DNA of 64,000 nt from Anaerolineaceae bacterium (lineage in GTDB: Bacteria > Chloroflexota > Anaerolineae > Anaerolineales > Anaerolineaceae): contig JADLFQ010000046.1 of NCBI GenBank assembly GCA_020845515.1, forward strand, positions 1 to 64,000, read 5' to 3'. Below the pieces are notes generated by a model. The model did not search any database. It was given only the letters and a program-made list of their open reading frames with translations, and had not been told where the DNA came from. Of this stretch, positions 35,836 to 45,304 are shown piece by piece (the first letter of the stretch is position 1; each line of letters opens with the position of its first letter). A program made the translations under genes and the position numbers.

Positions 35836-36981
35836 ATGCCGGATATTCTGATCATTGGCGGTGGTTTTGCGGGGCTTGCGCTGGCTTATTACCTGTCCAA
35901 GGACGGCGCCAGTGTCACCCTTTTGGAGGGGGGCTCGCTGGGCGGCGGTGCATCCGCTGCCCCAGCCGGGCGGGCACAGATTATTGACAGTGAGACGGAA
36001 GAATATCTCGATTTGGTCATACGCGGCGTGGCGCGGCTGGAAACACTGGGCGAAGAGTTAGGTGTTGACCTGGAATGGACACTGCCCGGACATTTGACGT
36101 TGATTTCCAACGACGAGGAATGGCGCCATTTTGAGAGTCTGGTGAGGCGCTTGCAGCGACATGCTGTTCCGGCGGAGATGCTGGACATTCAGTCTTTGAG
36201 AGCGGCGGAACCTTACCTGCAAGCAGAGGGCTTTCTGGGCGCGGCGTACTCTCATGAAGGGCACCTTAACCCGTTTAAGTTTACTGCGGGATATGCACAA
36301 GCCGCCCGGCGCGCGGGCGCGGAAATTATTCACCATGCACGCGTAATTGGATTTGAGCAGTGCGATGGGCTGATTACAGCCGTTCTGACCGAAAAGGAAC
36401 GTTTTTCCGGGCGGGTGGTCTTGATGGCAGCCGGCCCCTGGATGGGAGAACTGGCTGAGATGGCGGGCACCTCTTTTCCGATGAAATCCACACACGCGGA
36501 GGCCATTGTTAGTGAAAAGCTGCCGCGTTTGCTGCACCATCATATTGGAATGACGGGCTTCTACAAGGTTGTGCACGGTGCTGAGCGCTCAGTGACATTG
36601 GGGATTGCCCAGCACCCCAACGGGACGTTGTTTGTTTCAAATGCGGTTCAAAAGATGGAAACACTGGACCTCACCAGTACATATTGGGGCATGCCGGCTC
36701 TGTGCCGTGCTGTGCGGACGTACTTTCCGCGCCTGGCGGGAGCACGGATTATGCGCACCTGGGCGGCTCCAAGCCCTTTTACCCCGGACTACTTGCCGGC
36801 AATTGGATGGATGCCGGGTTTTGATAACCTGTATGTTGCCGCGGGTTTTCACCTCGCGATCCCTACTATTCCGCTTTTGGCGGAGGAAGCAGCGAAGTCA
36901 ATTTTGGAGTTTGAAGAACGACCCATGCTGGCGCCCTACAACCCAGGACGGTTTTACCCCGCAGAGCTCCCGGAGGGGTGA
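35836..36981 (+). CDS. FAD-dependent amine/amino-acid oxidoreductase (DAO family)
   Basis: 381 residues from ATG 35836, directly after the MetVF stop. FAD-binding GxGxxG near the N terminus (ILIIGGGFAGLALAYYL). The DAO fold is seen in GHLNPFKFTAGYAQAARRAGAEI near 155-178 and the C-terminal MRTWAAPSPFTPDYLPAIG near 320. Relatives include sarcosine, glycine and proline-type oxidases or dehydrogenases (HcnC, SoxB). No GcvT-like folate domain is attached. It may oxidise an N-methyl or cyclic amine, passing methylene groups to folate with MetVF. That link is inference from position. Confidence 0.83.
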   Translation: MPDILIIGGGFAGLALAYYLSKDGASVTLLEGGSLGGGASAAPAGRAQIIDSETEEYLDLVIRGVARLETLGEELGVDLEWTLPGHLTLISNDEEWRHFESLVRRLQRHAVPAEMLDIQSLRAAEPYLQAEGFLGAAYSHEGHLNPFKFTAGYAQAARRAGAEIIHHARVIGFEQCDGLITAVLTEKERFSGRVVLMAAGPWMGELAEMAGTSFPMKSTHAEAIVSEKLPRLLHHHIGMTGFYKVVHGAERSVTLGIAQHPNGTLFVSNAVQKMETLDLTSTYWGMPALCRAVRTYFPRLAGARIMRTWAAPSPFTPDYLPAIGWMPGFDNLYVAAGFHLAIPTIPLLAEEAAKSILEFEERPMLAPYNPGRFYPAELPEG

Positions 36982-37126
36982 GAGCAACCGGTTTGTTTTT
37001 CGTGACAGCGGCCCGGTTATTGTGGGGTAAGTTTATTCTTAAGAGAAATTAGTACAGCTGGCCTGTACCGGAAAATTTTTGCATACCGGGAAGCAGATAC
37101 AGTTATCTAATTTAGGAGAAAGTCGT

Positions 37127-38566
37127 ATGGCTGAGAAACATAGATCGTTACGCGAGTCCATTCTGTATAACGACCTGGTCGCCATCCTGGGCGTGGAAAA
37201 CGTTTCCAGGGACGAAGTCGAACGTCAGGCCTATATAGGGGATGTTTCCTTCCTCGGAATGGTAATGCCCCGACATAATATGGAGGTGGACCGGCCGGAT
37301 TTCATTGTTTGGCCGACCAGTACAGAGCAAGTTTCTGAAGTGCTCAAGGCGGCGAATACTCATAAAATCCCTGTTACACCCTACTGTGGGGGCGCCGGTG
37401 TGCAGGGGGCGGCTGTTCCGATGTTTGGGGGTATTGTCATGGATGTCAAGAAGATGGACAAAATTCTTGAGATTGACGAGACCAACCTGATGGTCACCTG
37501 CCAGACTGGCCTGATCGGGCAGGCACTGGAATGGGCATTGAACGCCAAGGGATATACCTACGCACATATTCCGCAATCCACCTATTGTTCAGGAATTGGT
37601 GGTTTCCTGGCGGGACATTCTGCCGGTGTTCTTTCCACCAAGTATGGCAAAATTGCCAGTATGGTGCTGGGGATGGAAGTGGTTTTACCGGACGGGCGGG
37701 TGATGCGCACGCGTGCAGTACCACAATCGGCGGCAGGCCCCAATCTCAACCATCTGTTCATCGGTTCGGAAGGTACGCTGGGTGTGATTACAGAAGCCAC
37801 AATGATCATCCATCCACTGCCCGAACTGCGCGAGTTTCGCAGTTTTTTATACCCCAACTTACATTCTGCTTTTGAAGCGGCACGCAAGATTATGCGGCGG
37901 GGTTTGCTGCCCGGCACATTGCGCATATCCGATGAAGAGGAGAGCAAAGAGCTGTACAAACAGGAAGGGGCTTTTATGACGATCTCTTATGATGGGTTTG
38001 AAGAGCTGGTTAAACTGCAACACCGCGAGACAATGAAGATTGCGCTGGAAGAAAACGCGGTAGATATCGGCTCTGCGCCTGGAGATCGTTGGTGGAATCG
38101 CCGGTTCTCCTCGGTTTACCCCAAAGATAACGGCAACCCGCTGGATATGGGGCGGCATACATTGAACGTCGGCAATGTGATTGAATCGGCTGGGTCGTTT
38201 ACTTATCTGGAAGCAGCTCACCGCGAGCTGCGCCGGACACTCTTGAAAATACCAGGCCAGACTTTCATGGCGCATTTTTCTCATTGGTACAAAACCGGCG
38301 GGATGATGTATCCGTACTGTGTCAATTCCGGCGCGGCCAGCGAAGAGGAAATGGTTGACCGCTATTTCCGTATGCATCGGGCGGCTGTTGAGGTGATTCA
38401 CCGGCTGGGTGGGACGATGACCCATCATCACGGCGTGGGCTTGTCGTTGCGCGGCTTTATGCGTGAGGAATTTGGAGAGTCGTTTGAAATGCTGCAAAGC
38501 ATTAAACGCACACTCGACCCGAATAACATTATGAACCCAGGCAAGCTGGGTTTTGATTGGAGATAG
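37127..38566 (+). CDS. GlcD-like FAD-binding oxidase/dehydrogenase
   Basis: 479 residues from ATG 37127 after TAGGAGAAAG. FAD_binding_4 plus FAD-oxidase C domains: PVTPYCGGAGVQGAAVPMFGG near 98-118, GSEGTLGVITEATM near 212 and DPNNIMNPGKLGF at the C terminus. This family includes glycolate oxidase GlcD, D-lactate dehydrogenases and alkyl-DHAP synthase. The next gene, two bases after its stop, is a GlcF-like Fe-S protein, so the pair likely oxidises a 2-hydroxy acid and passes electrons to Fe-S centres. The 145-base gap before this gene shows no clear promoter. Confidence 0.87.
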   Translation: MAEKHRSLRESILYNDLVAILGVENVSRDEVERQAYIGDVSFLGMVMPRHNMEVDRPDFIVWPTSTEQVSEVLKAANTHKIPVTPYCGGAGVQGAAVPMFGGIVMDVKKMDKILEIDETNLMVTCQTGLIGQALEWALNAKGYTYAHIPQSTYCSGIGGFLAGHSAGVLSTKYGKIASMVLGMEVVLPDGRVMRTRAVPQSAAGPNLNHLFIGSEGTLGVITEATMIIHPLPELREFRSFLYPNLHSAFEAARKIMRRGLLPGTLRISDEEESKELYKQEGAFMTISYDGFEELVKLQHRETMKIALEENAVDIGSAPGDRWWNRRFSSVYPKDNGNPLDMGRHTLNVGNVIESAGSFTYLEAAHRELRRTLLKIPGQTFMAHFSHWYKTGGMMYPYCVNSGAASEEEMVDRYFRMHRAAVEVIHRLGGTMTHHHGVGLSLRGFMREEFGESFEMLQSIKRTLDPNNIMNPGKLGFDWR

Positions 38567-38568
38567 AC

Positions 38569-39699
38569 ATGGAGTTGCAAAAAGTTGAACGGCTGGCAAG
38601 GCTGTGCGAAACCTGCCCGAAGATGTGCCGGCATGTATGTACGACGCACGTGGTAACGCGTTCCGAAGCAGATACTCCCAATGAGCGCAGTTCAATTGCT
38701 TACCGGGCACTGCTGCGCGGCTATTTTTTCCCGGAAGAGGCGCCCTACATGTATGAAAAATGCGCGACTTGCGGGCTGTGTTTGGCGTGGTGTGAGACGG
38801 GGATTGATGTTGGGGAGATCATGCTGGCGGCGCGGGTGGACCTTGTGAACGCCGGGATGGCTCCGGCTGCTGCGGCTGCAGTTCAACGAAATGTTCAGAA
38901 TCAGGGCAACCCACATGGAGAGCCGGCCTCCGAACGCTACGCCGCGATCATGGATGAATTTCAGGCATTGCCAAATACTGCTGAAGTTTTGTATTACGCC
39001 GGCTGCGATACGCTTTACCGCCAGCCAGAAATTGCCAAAGCAGCGTTGAAGGTTCTCCGGGCGGCGGGTGTGGATCATACGATGATTAAGTCCGGCGAAC
39101 CATGCTGTGGCGAACCACTGCGGTTGATGGGATATATTGAGGATTTTAAAGCAACTGCCCGCAAAGTAATGGATGGCATTGCCGAAACACGAGCAAGAAC
39201 GGTGGTGTGCACCTGTCCCTCCTGTTTGCGGATGCTGAAGGAAGTCTATCGTGAGCACGGCATTGAAGCGCCTGCGGGCGTGGAATTTTTGCATATGTCG
39301 GAATATCTCTTGCGGTTGACCGCCTCGGGGCAGCTCAAGCTTACAACCCCTGTGCATTTGAAGACGACCTACCACGACCCGTGCGATCTGGGGCGCCGCC
39401 AGGAAATTTACGAACCACCCCGCGAGGTGTTAACTTCCTTGCCAGGCATTCAATTTCAAGAGATGTTTTTTAACCGGCGGGATGCGCGTTGCTGTGGCGC
39501 GGGCGGCGGTTTGGCGGCGACTAATCTGGAATTGGTGATTAAAGCGAGCAAGACGGTGGTGAACCTGGCGCAAGACGTATCTGCCGAGGTGTTGGTGACG
39601 GCTTGCCCGACTTGCAAGACCAGCTTTCACCGGCAGACGTACAAGCTCGACGATTTGAAGACGATGGACCTGATTGAGTTGGTTGCAATGGCGCTTTAG
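38569..39699 (+). CDS. GlcF/HdrD-like (Fe-S)-binding protein with two CCG domains
   Basis: 376 residues from ATG 38569 (TTGGAG just before). Ferredoxin-like Cys groups at the N terminus (CETCPKMCRHVC near 13-24; CATCGLCLAWC near 65-75). Then two cysteine-rich CCG domains (PCCGEPLRLMG near 180, CTCPSCLRML near 215, CCGAGGGLA near 310, TACPTCKTSF near 345). It takes electrons from the flavoprotein encoded before it and can pass them on to a quinone or thiol/disulfide-type acceptor, as in GlcF, GlpC or HdrD. Confidence 0.87.
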   Translation: MELQKVERLARLCETCPKMCRHVCTTHVVTRSEADTPNERSSIAYRALLRGYFFPEEAPYMYEKCATCGLCLAWCETGIDVGEIMLAARVDLVNAGMAPAAAAAVQRNVQNQGNPHGEPASERYAAIMDEFQALPNTAEVLYYAGCDTLYRQPEIAKAALKVLRAAGVDHTMIKSGEPCCGEPLRLMGYIEDFKATARKVMDGIAETRARTVVCTCPSCLRMLKEVYREHGIEAPAGVEFLHMSEYLLRLTASGQLKLTTPVHLKTTYHDPCDLGRRQEIYEPPREVLTSLPGIQFQEMFFNRRDARCCGAGGGLAATNLELVIKASKTVVNLAQDVSAEVLVTACPTCKTSFHRQTYKLDDLKTMDLIELVAMAL

Positions 39700-39712
39700 G
39701 GAGTGAGGGCAG

Positions 39713-41224
39713 GTGGAGCAGGATCTGATTATTGGGATTGACAGCGGCACGCAGAGCGTGCGTGTCATCATCTTTGACCTGAAAGGTCAGATCGTTTCAT
39801 ATGGCTCTGCCATCCATGCACCGTGTACGACACTGCAAAATGGCGGGGTGGAACAGGACCCGACGGACATCTGGCGGTGCTTTTGCCAGGCCTGCCGGCA
39901 AGCCATGTCAGCCTTGCCGGGCTCTCCCGCGCGCATTGCGGCATGCAGTATTACCTCGCAGCGTTCCACGATGCTCGCTGTGGATAAAAATGGAAACGCG
40001 CTGCGACCGGCTTTTAGCTGGATGGATCAGCGTAAGAACGAAGAGATTTTGACCAGCCTGCCGGAACGATATCGCATGATCCAATCGGGCGCAAAAGCGC
40101 ACTGGATGAAGATTAACGAGCCGATGGTTTACGACGCGGTGCATTGCTTTTTGCCGGTCAGTGGCTGGCTGACGCGGCGGCTGTGCGGCAGCTTTTATGA
40201 TTGTGAAGGCAGCGTGGCGGGGATTTGGCCTTTTGATATCGCAAAACTGGCCTGGTCGGAGGATGTGCAGCTTTATGAAGCATATGGGCTTTTGCCTGAA
40301 AAACTGCCGCGTGTCTTCCCACCTGGAGAGCTGCTTGGCTGGATAACGCGTGAGGCGGCGGAGGAAACGAATCTGCCCGAAGGGCTGGCGCTGCGTGCGG
40401 GGTCCGGCGACAAGATGTGTGAAATGCTCGGCGCGGGCGCAATCCAGTTAGACCAGGGATACATTACCTATGGTTCAATGGCTGGGCTTGAGGTTAACAT
40501 ACTTAAGCCGTTTTTTGCACCAGCCGGGGAATACTGGACGAACCCGGCTGCCATTCCGGGGGTGTGGAATCTTGAGTTTGCGGTACAGCGCGGCTACCTG
40601 ATGCTTTCGTGGTTCACCCGGCAGTTCAACCTTGGAGAGGATATTGGCTGCAGCGGCGAGGAATTTTTAGGACGGGAGGCGCAGGCACTGCCAGCCGGAT
40701 CGGATGGGCTGGTGGTTGCACCGTACTGGATGCCCACGCAGATTGTGCACGGGGCGCGCAGCGTTATCATGGGATTGGATGACCATCACAGCCGGGCACA
40801 TCTGTTCCGCGCTGTGCTGGAAGGGACAGCTTATGCCCTGCGGCAGGGGATGAACCGCATGGTTGAAGATACGAGGCATCCGCTGACGGAAATTGTGGCT
40901 GGCGGCGGAGGGGCGCGCAGTGACCTGGTGATGCAGATCACTGCTGACGTCATTGGTTTACCAGTCTGGCGGGTGCAGACGGCAGATACATGCAGCCTGG
41001 GCACGGCCATGCTCGCGGCTGTGGGCGAGGGACTTTGCGAAAGTTTTACAGAAGCAGTGGACAGGATGGTGCTGCGCCGGGAGTGTTTTGAGCCACACCC
41101 GCGCCGGCAGGCCATTTATACGGAAATTTATCAAAAAATCTATAAAGAGATCTACCCTTCCATGAAACAAGTTTACGATCATTTCAATGAAGTCTTTGAA
41201 GCAATCCGGAAAGAGGGAGAATGA
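39713..41224 (+). CDS. FGGY-family carbohydrate kinase
   Basis: 503 residues from GTG 39713. FGGY marks: LIIGIDSGTQSVRVIIFD at the N terminus, ITSQRSTM near 81, GSGDKMCEMLGAG near 228 with TYGSMAGLE, and VAGGGGARSDLVMQI near 400 as the C-terminal ATP loop. It is a different subgroup from the kinase at 5201. It overlaps the GlpD-like gene by four bases, so a polyol-phosphate route (kinase then dehydrogenase, as in glycerol breakdown) is likely. The real substrate could be glycerol, dihydroxyacetone or another polyol. Confidence 0.87.
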   Translation: MEQDLIIGIDSGTQSVRVIIFDLKGQIVSYGSAIHAPCTTLQNGGVEQDPTDIWRCFCQACRQAMSALPGSPARIAACSITSQRSTMLAVDKNGNALRPAFSWMDQRKNEEILTSLPERYRMIQSGAKAHWMKINEPMVYDAVHCFLPVSGWLTRRLCGSFYDCEGSVAGIWPFDIAKLAWSEDVQLYEAYGLLPEKLPRVFPPGELLGWITREAAEETNLPEGLALRAGSGDKMCEMLGAGAIQLDQGYITYGSMAGLEVNILKPFFAPAGEYWTNPAAIPGVWNLEFAVQRGYLMLSWFTRQFNLGEDIGCSGEEFLGREAQALPAGSDGLVVAPYWMPTQIVHGARSVIMGLDDHHSRAHLFRAVLEGTAYALRQGMNRMVEDTRHPLTEIVAGGGGARSDLVMQITADVIGLPVWRVQTADTCSLGTAMLAAVGEGLCESFTEAVDRMVLRRECFEPHPRRQAIYTEIYQKIYKEIYPSMKQVYDHFNEVFEAIRKEGE

Positions 41225-42828
41225 AAATGTGGACAAAAGGATGGCGCGAGAGCATATTAAGCCAGGTGGATGAGGAAGAATGGGACATCGTTATTATCGG
41301 GGGTGGCATCACTGGCGCCGGAATTTTGCGTGAGGCGGTCAACGCCGGGTTAAAAACCTTGTTGGTAGAAGCCAGAGATTTTTCCTTTGGCACATCCAGC
41401 CGGTCTTCCAAGCTGATACATGGTGGTATCCGTTACCTGCGTAACCGCCAGTATGGTGTAACCTATGAATCGGTGCGCGAGCGTGAACGAATGTTGAAGG
41501 AAGCCAGGTTTCTGGTGACGCCTTTGCCATTTTTATTGCCAGTATTCACCGCCAACGAAAAGAATCAGCGCGGCACAGATTTACAGATTCTGATCTATGA
41601 TCTAATGGCGGGGCGCTGGCAGCATCGTTCTTATACACGGGAGGGGTTGTTACGGGTATGTCCCCAATTCAACCCGGAGGGTTTGCTGCGGGGCTACTTA
41701 TATGGTGACGCTCTGATGGATGATTCGAGGGTGTTGTTGCGCGTGATCCGCGAGGCTGCGCAGGACGGCGGAGTGGCAGTGAATTATACCGCCGTAGAAG
41801 AACTGCTTAAAGACAAAGGGGGAAAGGTGTGTGGTGTCGTCCTCAAGGACCGCGCCGCTCCAAGCGGAAAAACCTGGGAGGTCAAAGCCAAGCTTGTCAT
41901 CAATGCGGCCGGTCCGTGGGTGGATGAGATGCGCAGTTTTGTGCAAGCGCCGCCTCGACTGCGCAAACTGCGCGGCAGCCATGTGATTCTACCGTTGGAA
42001 AAGCAAGTCTCGAAAGAATATGCCGTTCATTTCCTGCACCCAAAAGACTATCGTACGATGTTTGCCTTTCAATGGGAAGGCATATTCATGGCAGGCACTA
42101 CTGACCTGGATCATGCTGCGGAGGTGGAGCATCGCCAGCCGGAGCCGTGTGCCAGCCTGGAGGAAATTGACTATATCATCGAGGGGCTTCAGTTTACCTT
42201 TCCGGAAGCGGGCATCCGGCATGAAGATGTCATCTCGACTTTTGCGGGGCTGCGTCCGGTGGTTAATACCGGTAAAGCCAGGCCATCGGACGAATCGAGG
42301 GCGCATGTCATTTGGGATGAAGATGGACTTATTACCATTGCAGGCGGCAAGTACACTATTTTTCGTGTTATGGCGTCTGACGTTCTCAATCGTGCGACAG
42401 CGCGTTTGTCTGGCAACTTAACCTTCCCGACCGGTAAACGCCTGTTTGCACGGCTGCCGGATGCTTTACCAAATGTGGAGCTGCCGCTTGAGACAATGCA
42501 GTACCTGGCAGGGCGCCACGCCGCCGATCTGCCGGCGCTTTTGGCGGCTGCCGCACCGGGTGAGTTGGAAAGTCTCGAGGGGCTGCCGAACATCTGGGCG
42601 GAACTGCGCTGGGCAGCCCGCAGTGAGGGCGTGGTACACCTGGATGATTTGTTGCTGCGGCGTGTGCGCATTGGTTTGACGCTGCCCAATGGCGCGCTTG
42701 GCAGTATGGAGCGCATCCGTGCCATTGCCCAACCTGAATTGGGGTGGGACGATACCCGCTGGGAAAAGGAAGTCCAAACTTATCGTGAAATCTGGCAGGA
42801 CAGTTACAGCCCCTCTCCGCAGTGGTGA
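41221..42828 (+). CDS. GlpD-like FAD-dependent glycerol-3-phosphate dehydrogenase family protein
   Basis: 535 residues. The N terminus has WDIVIIGGGITGAGILREA and the family hallmark FGTSSRSSKLIHGGIRYL (near 58-75). The middle shows NAAGPWVDEM near 222 and AGTTDLDH near 290, and GLRPVVN near 343. The C-terminal ~120 residues match the GlpD C domain in position. It oxidises a polyol phosphate at the membrane face. The adjacent kinase supplies substrate; the Fe-S/cytochrome b protein at 43284 may be the electron acceptor. Confidence 0.85.
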   Translation: MKMWTKGWRESILSQVDEEEWDIVIIGGGITGAGILREAVNAGLKTLLVEARDFSFGTSSRSSKLIHGGIRYLRNRQYGVTYESVRERERMLKEARFLVTPLPFLLPVFTANEKNQRGTDLQILIYDLMAGRWQHRSYTREGLLRVCPQFNPEGLLRGYLYGDALMDDSRVLLRVIREAAQDGGVAVNYTAVEELLKDKGGKVCGVVLKDRAAPSGKTWEVKAKLVINAAGPWVDEMRSFVQAPPRLRKLRGSHVILPLEKQVSKEYAVHFLHPKDYRTMFAFQWEGIFMAGTTDLDHAAEVEHRQPEPCASLEEIDYIIEGLQFTFPEAGIRHEDVISTFAGLRPVVNTGKARPSDESRAHVIWDEDGLITIAGGKYTIFRVMASDVLNRATARLSGNLTFPTGKRLFARLPDALPNVELPLETMQYLAGRHAADLPALLAAAAPGELESLEGLPNIWAELRWAARSEGVVHLDDLLLRRVRIGLTLPNGALGSMERIRAIAQPELGWDDTRWEKEVQTYREIWQDSYSPSPQW

Positions 42829-42851
42829 AGGTCCAGGAGATAAGAGAAACC

Positions 42852-43268
42852 ATGTCCCTCTCGTGGAAATATCCGGAAACTCTGTATTATGATCGCAAGC
42901 ATGGCTGGCTGGCGGTTGAAGAAGGCCTTGCTGTGCAGGGCATGACATCTTACGGTCAGCATCTTGCCGGCAAGATCATGTTTATTGAAATTCCCCGTTT
43001 GGGACGGCAGGTTCGTCAGGGGGAAAATTTGCTCTCGATGGAATCCGGTAAGTGGGTGGGCAGGATTCCGTCTTTGGTGAGTGGAAAAATTATTGCAGTT
43101 AACCAAGAACTGGAAGACACACCCTCCCTGATTAACGATTCTCCGTATGATTTTGGCTGGCTGGTGAAGATTGAGATGAGTGATCCAACAGAGTTGGGAC
43201 GGTTGATGCGTGCCGGGTCGCTGGAGATGGAGCAATTTCTAAAAGAGGAGGCCGAGAAATATGCTTAA
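42852..43268 (+). CDS. GcvH-like lipoyl carrier protein
   Basis: 138 residues from ATG 42852, the first Met matching GcvH-type N termini (YPETLYYDRKHGWL). The lipoylation site is conserved: MESGKWVGRIPSLVSGKI has Lys at the GcvH position, eleven residues before the conserved Ser-Gly-Lys. Acidic C terminus as in H proteins. No GcvT or GcvP gene is in the window. It lies between a GlpD-like gene and a membrane HdrED-like gene. This setting recalls the LbpA-type lipoate-binding proteins found beside heterodisulfide-reductase-like complexes. Glycine cleavage H protein remains the alternative. Confidence 0.82.
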   Translation: MSLSWKYPETLYYDRKHGWLAVEEGLAVQGMTSYGQHLAGKIMFIEIPRLGRQVRQGENLLSMESGKWVGRIPSLVSGKIIAVNQELEDTPSLINDSPYDFGWLVKIEMSDPTELGRLMRAGSLEMEQFLKEEAEKYA

Positions 43269-43283
43269 TGGAACAGTTATGGG

Positions 43284-45245
43284 ATGACGATGAATCTTGA
43301 AACTGTTTTTTGGGTGATCCATCTGCTCTTGATGGCGGTCTTTGCGGCTGGAATATGGAATCTGTTTGTGCCATGGCGGAAGAGTGCGCTGCCTGCCGTA
43401 TTTCCACATGCGCCCTCGGGCTGGGGAGCTTTGTTGCGCGCCTGGTTTGTCGAAGGCTGGTTTAACCGCCGTCTGGGGCAGCGAAGCACCTGGCGTTGGG
43501 CGGGTCATTTCTTGTTGTTGAATGGGTTTCTTCTACTCGCCTTGCTCTCTGCGGTTTCTGTTCTATTCGAAAAGATCCTGCCGCTCTTTCCGGGGTTGGA
43601 TGGCGCGGCGCTTGCGAAAATGGTGAGTCGTGATCAGCCGCTCAAAGCGTTTCTGAATGACACTGGTTCGCTGATGATGAGCATCGGATGGCTTTTTTAT
43701 GCTGTGCGGCGCTATCTTGCCCGGCCAGCGCAGTTGCGCAGCGACGGGCGGGACAGCGGGCTGCTGCTGGGATTGGGTTTAATCCTGCTGACCGGCTGGC
43801 TGTTGGAAGCAGTGCGCATCAACGCCGTGCAGTCTCCGGCACAATTCTCCTATATCGGCGTGCCACTTGCCCAGTTGGCGGGGAGGCTGCCCCTCGCCTG
43901 GGGAGAGGTCTTTGAGCTTTCTTATCTCGTTCACGGGCTGTTAGCTTCAGCGCTGATTGCTGCTGTGCCGTATTCCAAGTTTATGCATGCATTGGCAGCC
44001 AGTTTCACAACTGCATTATCCGCAAACCCTGCGGAGGGAGGATCCGGCACGAGCCCGGAGTACACGCTGCGACAGCACTTTGAACTGAATGCATGTACAC
44101 GCTGCGGAGAGTGTATTCCGTGGTGTCCAACCTACCAGGAAAAACCCGGCAGTGAAGCGATCACCCCGCTGCAAAAGATTGCGTTTGTGCGCGAAGCTGC
44201 CTATCGGCGGCAGGGTTTTTTGGGTATCAGGAGCAGAGAACTTGCCCTTTCGGACTGGCAGAATCATGCGCACGGAGTGTATGATTGTACATTATGCGGA
44301 CGCTGCGCGGTGGTTTGCCCAGTGCACATCCGGACGCGCGACTTGTGGATCAATATGCGTGCCGAACTGGCAGGTGCAAACCTGCTGCCGGAGCCGATAC
44401 AACAGTTGAGCGCGACATTGACAACCACGCACAACCTGGCGGGCGACCCTGCCAATGACCGTTCGGGGTGGAGTGACAACCTGGAGGTTCCCCCCTCGCG
44501 GGTAACGCAGACCGGAGCGGTGGAAACGCTGTATTTTGTTGGGTGTGTGGCTTCCCAGTATCCGCAAACCTTCTCAATTCCCCGGGGGATGAGCCGGATT
44601 TTGGAGAGATGCGGCGAATCTTACGGTGTGTTGGGAAACGAAGAGAGGTGCTGTGGTTTCCCGCTGATTGTCGCGGGGCTGCGTTCGGAAGCGGCTGCGC
44701 TGGCGCGGCACAACCTGGAGACAGTGCGGCGTTTGGGCGCAAAAACACTGCTGACAACCTGCCCTTCATGTTACCGCACCTGGAAAGAAGAATACCCCCG
44801 CCTGCTGGGGGAAGCGCTGGGTTTTGAGATGGCACATGCAGTGGAATGGCTGGCGGATAAAGCCGCTGCGGGCGCGCTGCCGTTGAAACCGCTCAAGTGC
44901 ACGGTCACTTATCACGACCCATGTGACCTGGGGCGGAGCAGTGGTTTATATGATGCGCCGCGTGCCGTCATTCGGGCTGTACCGGATATTGAACTGATTG
45001 AGATGGCACACAGCCATGAGCTGGCGCTGTGCTGCGGCGGCGGGGGCGATGTTGAGATGGTGGATAAGGGGTTGACATCGGCGGTTGCACAACGCAGAAT
45101 GGATGAAGCCCGTTCCACCGGCGCGGAGCTGGTATTGACCGCCTGTCAGCAGTGTGTGCGCACCCTTTCTGCCGCGGCGCGTGAAATGAAGAGCGGCTTG
45201 CAGGTTTCAGATCTGGTGACATTCATAGCGAAACAAATGTTGTAG
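43284..45245 (+). CDS. Fused cytochrome b-type membrane and HdrD-like Fe-S protein
   Basis: 653 residues. Residues ~1-235 hold five likely membrane spans, several with His (WVIHLLL, RWAGHFLLLN, YLVHGLLAS, KFMHALA) as in NarI/HdrE/DsrM haem-b subunits. Then two [4Fe-4S] motifs, CTRCGECIPWCPTY near 272 and CTLCGRCAVVCPVH near 332, and two CCG domains (RCCGFPLIVAG near 453, TTCPSCYRTW near 490, ALCCGGGGDVE near 575, TACQQCVRTL near 610). This equals a HdrE-HdrD or DsrM-DsrK fusion. It should move electrons between cytoplasmic donors or thiol/disulfide-like substrates and the quinone pool. Confidence 0.86.
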   Translation: MTMNLETVFWVIHLLLMAVFAAGIWNLFVPWRKSALPAVFPHAPSGWGALLRAWFVEGWFNRRLGQRSTWRWAGHFLLLNGFLLLALLSAVSVLFEKILPLFPGLDGAALAKMVSRDQPLKAFLNDTGSLMMSIGWLFYAVRRYLARPAQLRSDGRDSGLLLGLGLILLTGWLLEAVRINAVQSPAQFSYIGVPLAQLAGRLPLAWGEVFELSYLVHGLLASALIAAVPYSKFMHALAASFTTALSANPAEGGSGTSPEYTLRQHFELNACTRCGECIPWCPTYQEKPGSEAITPLQKIAFVREAAYRRQGFLGIRSRELALSDWQNHAHGVYDCTLCGRCAVVCPVHIRTRDLWINMRAELAGANLLPEPIQQLSATLTTTHNLAGDPANDRSGWSDNLEVPPSRVTQTGAVETLYFVGCVASQYPQTFSIPRGMSRILERCGESYGVLGNEERCCGFPLIVAGLRSEAAALARHNLETVRRLGAKTLLTTCPSCYRTWKEEYPRLLGEALGFEMAHAVEWLADKAAAGALPLKPLKCTVTYHDPCDLGRSSGLYDAPRAVIRAVPDIELIEMAHSHELALCCGGGGDVEMVDKGLTSAVAQRRMDEARSTGAELVLTACQQCVRTLSAAAREMKSGLQVSDLVTFIAKQML

Positions 45246-45304
45246 TTTTTGCTTTTTGATTGTGCGGAAAGGGTGTAGGATTAGAATGAGTGAAAGGAGA
45301 CAGG

